NCBI RefSeq assembly: GCF_042731755.1
Contig: NZ_JBHWLR010000006.1
Coordinates: 186,001 to 250,000 of the forward strand
Origin: Promicromonospora sp042731755
GTDB taxonomy: Bacteria > Actinomycetota > Actinomycetes > Actinomycetales > Cellulomonadaceae
Reading direction: 5' to 3'
Length of the DNA: 64,000 nt
Under the pieces are notes generated by a model, which ran no database searches, was not told the origin of the DNA, and worked only from the letters and a program-made list of their open reading frames with translations. This document shows, in pieces, positions 60,776-64,000 of the stretch. A program made the translations under genes and the position numbers. Positions within the stretch are counted from its first letter, which is position 1, and each line of letters begins with the position of its first letter.

Positions 60776-60781
60776 TATCCT
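60776..60781 (+). promoter_or_regulatory. -10 element TATCCT, leaderless start of manA
   Basis: TATCCT ends 6 nt before the GTG at 60788, which sets that codon as the start in preference to the longer open frame. Confidence 0.55.
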
Positions 60782-60787
60782 TGCGCC

Positions 60788-62038
60788 GTGCTTGCGATTG
60801 CCCAGTTCCACGCCCCGCTCCCGCTGACCAACACGATCCAGCGGTACGACTGGGGATCCGTCGACGCGATCCCGCACCTGCTCCGCGCGGAACCGGACGG
60901 TGAGCCGCAGGCGGAGATGTGGCTCGGCGCGCACACCAGCGCGCCGTCGGTCAGCGCGATCACGCGCGACGGCGAGGTGGACCACGTCGCCCTCGACCGC
61001 CTGGTCCGCGAGGCGCCCGTGCAGACGCTCGGCCACCGGGTCGCGGAGCAGTTCGGGCCGCGCCTGCCGTACCTGCTCAAGGTGCTGGCCGCCGGCAAGG
61101 CGCTGTCGCTCCAGGTGCACCCCTCGCCGCGGCAGGCCCGGGAGGGCTTCGCGCGCGAGAACAAGGCCGGGATGCCGCTGACCTCGCCCAAGCGGTCGTT
61201 CAAGGACGACCAGCACAAGCCCGAGATGATCGTCGCGCTCTCGCAGTTCGAGGGGCTGGCGGGCTTCCGCACGCCGCGCACCATCCTCGACGTGCTGGAG
61301 GGCCTGGCGGGCGAGATGGTCGCGAGCGTGCGGGCCGCCCTGCTGCACGACCGCAGCCACGACGGCATGCGCGAGGCGTTCAACCACCTGCTCTCCGCGC
61401 GCGCCGACGAGGCCTGCGCCGCCGACATCGAGGCGACCCTCGGGTCGGTCCGGGCCCGCCTGGCGGCCGGCTCCCCGTTCGAGCGCGCCGACCGCACCGT
61501 GATCGACCTCGCCGAGCAGCACCCTGGCGACCCGGGCGCCATCGCGTCCCTCATGCTCAACCGGTTCTCGCTGGAGCCGGGCGAGGCGGCGTTCACGCCC
61601 GCGGGCGTGGTGCACGCCTACCTGTCCGGCGTCGGCATCGAGATCATGGCCAGCTCCGACAACGTGCTCCGCGCGGGCCTGACCACCAAGCTCGTGGACG
61701 AGGAGAACCTCGTCGCGTGCACCGTGTTCGCCCCGCAGCAGCCGTCCGCCCCCGAGGTGACGACGGCGGGCAGCCGCGGGCAGGTGCACACCTACCGCGT
61801 GCCGGTCACGGAGTTCGCGCTGACCACCGCCGACGTCGACCCGGGCGAGCCCGTGGCGCTGCCCGCGACGGGGCCGCGCATCCTGCTCTGCCTCGACGGC
61901 GAGCTGGTGCTCACGGCGGACCGCTCCGAGGAGGGGCCGCAGCGCCTGGCCCAGGGCGAGTCGGTCTTCGTGCCGCACGACGCCGGCAATCTGGAGCTCA
62001 CGGGCGCGGGCCACGCGGTCTGCGCCTGGGTCCCCTGA
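60788..62038 (+). CDS. manA: Mannose-6-phosphate isomerase, class I
   Basis: 416 residues. N-terminus NTIQRYDWGSVDAIPHLL and EMWLGAHTSAPS are typical; the zinc site is seen in SLQVHPSPRQAREGF and KPEMIVALSQFEGLAGFR, with the second His in AFTPAGVVHAYLSGVGIEIMASSDNVLRAGLT. Converts fructose 6-phosphate and mannose 6-phosphate, feeding ManB and possibly a Kdn-type nonulosonate route that uses mannose 6-phosphate. Confidence 0.94.
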   Translation: MLAIAQFHAPLPLTNTIQRYDWGSVDAIPHLLRAEPDGEPQAEMWLGAHTSAPSVSAITRDGEVDHVALDRLVREAPVQTLGHRVAEQFGPRLPYLLKVLAAGKALSLQVHPSPRQAREGFARENKAGMPLTSPKRSFKDDQHKPEMIVALSQFEGLAGFRTPRTILDVLEGLAGEMVASVRAALLHDRSHDGMREAFNHLLSARADEACAADIEATLGSVRARLAAGSPFERADRTVIDLAEQHPGDPGAIASLMLNRFSLEPGEAAFTPAGVVHAYLSGVGIEIMASSDNVLRAGLTTKLVDEENLVACTVFAPQQPSAPEVTTAGSRGQVHTYRVPVTEFALTTADVDPGEPVALPATGPRILLCLDGELVLTADRSEEGPQRLAQGESVFVPHDAGNLELTGAGHAVCAWVP

Positions 62039-62046
62039 TCTTTTCC

Positions 62047-62091
62047 GTGTCGGACGTGCAGGTCACCGGGAGTGACCTGCACGTCTGACCC
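62047..62091. terminator. 20-bp hairpin (family 1 repeat)
   Basis: Arms 62047-62066 and 62072-62091 match at 18 of 20 positions. The arm GTGTCGGACGTGCAGGTCAC is a third member of the family at 715-762 and 58904-58951. Lies 9 nt after the manA stop, facing the converging DUF3499-type gene. Confidence 0.75.
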
Positions 62092-62104
62092 GTGACGGGG
62101 GGGG

Positions 62105-62467
62105 TCAGGCCGAGTTGTCGTCGTCCGCGCGCAGGACGCGGAGGTGACCGCGGCGCGCGGTCTCCGTCACCGTCGGCGGTTCCGCCGGACGACGACGGCG
62201 GCCGGCCTCGCGCACGGCGTCCGCCAGCGCGGACAGGTCGTCGGGGCTCGGCCCCGCGTCCTCGAACTCGGGCATGAGGCGCACCACCTCCCACCCGCGC
62301 GGCGCGGTCAGCCGTTCGGCGTGCTCCGCGCACAGGTCGTAGCTGTGGGGCTCGGCCAGGTGCGCCAGCGGACCCAAGACCGCGGTCGAGTCCGCGTACA
62401 CGTACGTGAGCGTCGCCACGGCCGCATTGGTGCAGGCCGAGCGCGAACACTGTCTCACCGATCTCAC
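62105..62467 (-). CDS. DUF3499-type zinc-ribbon-like protein
   Basis: 120 residues, GTG start 6 nt after TAGTCT. CSRSACTNAAVATLTYVYADSTAVLGPLAHLAEPHSYDLCAEHAERLTAPRGWEV is the conserved block of an actinobacterial family of unknown function. Cys pairs CSRSAC and the Cys/His of DLCAEH could hold a zinc. The C-terminal 45 residues are charged and probably disordered. Its position next to manB/manA is common in actinomycetes. Confidence 0.82.
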   Translation of the reverse strand: MRSVRQCSRSACTNAAVATLTYVYADSTAVLGPLAHLAEPHSYDLCAEHAERLTAPRGWEVVRLMPEFEDAGPSPDDLSALADAVREAGRRRRPAEPPTVTETARRGHLRVLRADDDNSA

Positions 62468-62473
62468 GCGCCG

Positions 62474-62479
62474 AGACTA
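62474..62479 (-). promoter_or_regulatory. -10 element TAGTCT, leaderless start
   Basis: Minus-strand TAGTCT ends 6 nt before the GTG at 62467. Confidence 0.55.
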
Positions 62480-62519
62480 CGCCGCTGACCGGGTAGGACG
62501 TGCCGAACACGCCGGGCAT

Positions 62520-63461
62520 TCACGGGCGTAACGGCGGTGATCCGGCACGAATTCGTCCGGCGCCCCGGGCGAGCAGCAGCCCCGCGCCCGCGAACGCCAG
62601 GTCGACGAGGGTCAGGACCACCCGGCTGACGAGCACCGCGAGCCCCGCAGCCGGGCCCGGCAGCACCCCGGCGAGCACCGCCGCGAGCACCACCTCGCGC
62701 ACGCCCGCACCCGCGGGGGCGACCACGAACAGGAACCCGGCGGTCCACGCGAGCGCCCAGCCGCCCGTCGCGAGGGCGAGCGTCCGGGCGGTCGGGGGCA
62801 GGCCCAGCCCCAGGCAGAGCACCCAGAGCTGCAGCCCCGCCACCAGCCAGCCCGCCACCGACCACGCGGCGGCGCGGCCCAGGCCGCCCCAGGTCATCGG
62901 GTGCTCCGGCGCGCCGCGGCGGGCGACCCGCAGGGCCAGCGTGATCAGCCGGTTCAGCACGGGCGGCGCGAGGACCACCACGACCACCGGCGCCGCCCAC
63001 ACCACCCAGGACCACACGCCGAGCGCGCCCGCGGACACGAGCGGCAGCGTCACCGCGCCCACGGCCGCGCCCGAGGCGACCGAGACCGCGACGGTCACCA
63101 GCATCGCCGCCGCCGACCGGGCGCGCGGCACCCCGTGCCCCGCCCCGACCTCGGCGGCGGCCACGACGTTCCACACCCCGCCCGGCACGTACTTGCCGAG
63201 CTGGCTGGTGCCGAACACCGCGACGGCGCCGCGCAGCGGCAGCGGCGAGCCCAGGTCGGCCAGGACGGCGCGCCACGCCAGCAGCGTGCACCCCACGTAC
63301 AGCACGCCGAGGACGACGACGAGCGCCACCTCGCCCGCGGACAGGCCGGCCGCGGCCCGCACCAGCGCCTCGCGGTGGGCCAGCACGTACCAGAGCGCGA
63401 GCGCCAGGGCGACGCCGAGAAAGCCCCACCGCACCCAGCGCGAGCGGAGCAGCCCGGTCAC
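62520..63461 (-). CDS. Flippase-like membrane protein (LPG-synthase TM / UPF0104 type)
   Basis: 313 residues from a GTG overlapping the glycosyltransferase stop. About eight hydrophobic segments and very few charged residues. TSQLGKYVPGGVWNVVAAAEVGAGHGVPRARS is the conserved loop of the lysylphosphatidylglycerol-synthase transmembrane/YbhN family (the GKYVPG phrase). Members flip or transfer aminoacyl or glycosyl lipids; coupling to a glycosyltransferase suggests handling of a lipid-linked sugar. The C-terminus (FAGAGLLLARGAGRIRAG) shows no extra domain. Confidence 0.8.
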   Translation of the reverse strand: MTGLLRSRWVRWGFLGVALALALWYVLAHREALVRAAAGLSAGEVALVVVLGVLYVGCTLLAWRAVLADLGSPLPLRGAVAVFGTSQLGKYVPGGVWNVVAAAEVGAGHGVPRARSAAAMLVTVAVSVASGAAVGAVTLPLVSAGALGVWSWVVWAAPVVVVVLAPPVLNRLITLALRVARRGAPEHPMTWGGLGRAAAWSVAGWLVAGLQLWVLCLGLGLPPTARTLALATGGWALAWTAGFLFVVAPAGAGVREVVLAAVLAGVLPGPAAGLAVLVSRVVLTLVDLAFAGAGLLLARGAGRIRAGSPPLRP

Positions 63462-64000
63462 GACACGTCCCGACGCCGCAGCTCGGTGACCAGCGGCTCG
63501 ACGACGACCTGGGGCCGGATCCGGTCGCGGCCCCGCGCGGCCCGCTCCCGAGCGTCCGCCAGCTCCGCCCGGTCGCCCAGCCGGACGAGCCCGGCCGCGA
63601 GCGCCGCGGCGTCGCCCGGCGGGACCAGCTCGACGTGCTCCCCGAGGGCGCGGCGCTGCGGCGGGGTGTCCGAGGTGATCACGACGCAGCCGGCCGCGAG
63701 ACCCTGGTACACCTTGTTGGGCACCACACGCAGGCCCTTCGGGGTGTCGCTGAAGATGCCGAGGCAGACGTCGTGCGCGGCGACCAGGGCGGGCAGCTCG
63801 CCGGGCTCGACCCAGTCGTGCCAGGCCACGCCCGGGGTGCCCGCGAGGATCTCGCGGGCGCGGGGCAGGTGCTGGCCGGCGCCGACCATCGTGACGCGCA
63901 GGGACGCGCCCGCCGCGACGGCGTCGCGCACCCCCTCGGCGATGACGGGCGCACCCTGCAGCGGGGTGTACAGCCCGAAGAAGACGACGGACAGGTCGTC
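63458..64000 (-). CDS. GT4-type glycosyltransferase, 3' part only
   Basis: Open to the right window edge; about 180 C-terminal residues visible. SVVFFGLYTPLQGAPVIAEGV opens the donor-binding half, then VTMVGAGQHLPRAREIL, VAWHDWVEPGELPALVAAHDVCLGIF and GLRVVPNKVYQGLAAGCVVITSD, where NKVYQGLAAG replaces the usual E-x7-E region as in several GT4 enzymes. It overlaps the flippase-like gene by 4 bp. Donor and acceptor cannot be told from this fragment. Confidence 0.85.
   Translation of the reverse strand, partial: DDLSVVFFGLYTPLQGAPVIAEGVRDAVAAGASLRVTMVGAGQHLPRAREILAGTPGVAWHDWVEPGELPALVAAHDVCLGIFSDTPKGLRVVPNKVYQGLAAGCVVITSDTPPQRRALGEHVELVPPGDAAALAAGLVRLGDRAELADARERAARGRDRIRPQVVVEPLVTELRRRDVS

Overview
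The window is very GC-rich (about 70% or more by eye). It has dense genes, frequent GTG starts, many 4-bp ATGA/GTGA overlaps and many apparently leaderless promoters (TANNNT 6-8 nt before the start codon). This, together with the gene content (DUF3499-type protein, SAF-less NeuB, TagGH export, PGRP amidase, SpoIID, manB-trm112-manA), points to an actinomycete, probably Micrococcales. A Promicromonosporaceae/Cellulomonadaceae-like host is a guess from overall character. I see no rRNA, tRNA, CRISPR array, IS element, phage gene or origin. No gene-free stretch exceeds about 300 bases.

Layout. 1-2137: end of a GT4 glycosyltransferase, then an Nramp-superfamily transporter. 2224-11138: a peptide-type ABC operon (binding lipoprotein, two permeases, gamma-glutamyltransferase-like enzyme, fused double ATPase, GntR/FCD regulator, formylglycine-generating enzyme) behind a paired palindromic operator. 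11348-13620 (minus): amidohydrolase and PaiB-like protein; the amidohydrolase carries a palindromic repeat inside its coding sequence. 13794-20962: a second peptide ABC operon built on the same plan with an M14 carboxypeptidase and a GbsR/MarR regulator. 21172-32154: four membrane acyltransferases (three with SGNH-type domains), a secreted CHAP/LGFP protein and a subtilisin. 32346-38000: two divergent operons for sulfate activation and PAP recycling (cysQ-cysD-cysN; two tiny leader ORFs-TSUP transporter-APS kinase), with no reductase.

38081-55317 is the most interesting part: a surface-glycan locus. It has TagGH-type export, a putative sialyl/polysialyltransferase-like protein, a putative glycosyltransferase, a GT2 enzyme, a nonulosonate synthase (NeuB-like), a NeuA-HAD fusion, a TPR-pyruvyltransferase fusion, a GT42-GT8 double glycosyltransferase, and a tandemly duplicated pair of sulfotransferase plus polysaccharide pyruvyltransferase. 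With the adjacent PAPS-forming genes and the acyltransferases this suggests a nonulosonate-containing surface polymer (sialic acid or Kdn, teichulosonic-acid-like) decorated with pyruvate ketals, sulfate and acyl groups. 55401-58895 holds a divergent PGRP amidase and SpoIID/LytB protein. 58963-62467 holds trm112, manB, manA and a DUF3499-type gene. The window ends with a flippase-like membrane protein and the 3' part of another glycosyltransferase.

Intergenic regions carry a striking set of long, near-perfect hairpins without clear T-tracts. They fall into at least two sequence families and mostly sit between convergent genes or at operon ends, where they probably act as terminators.
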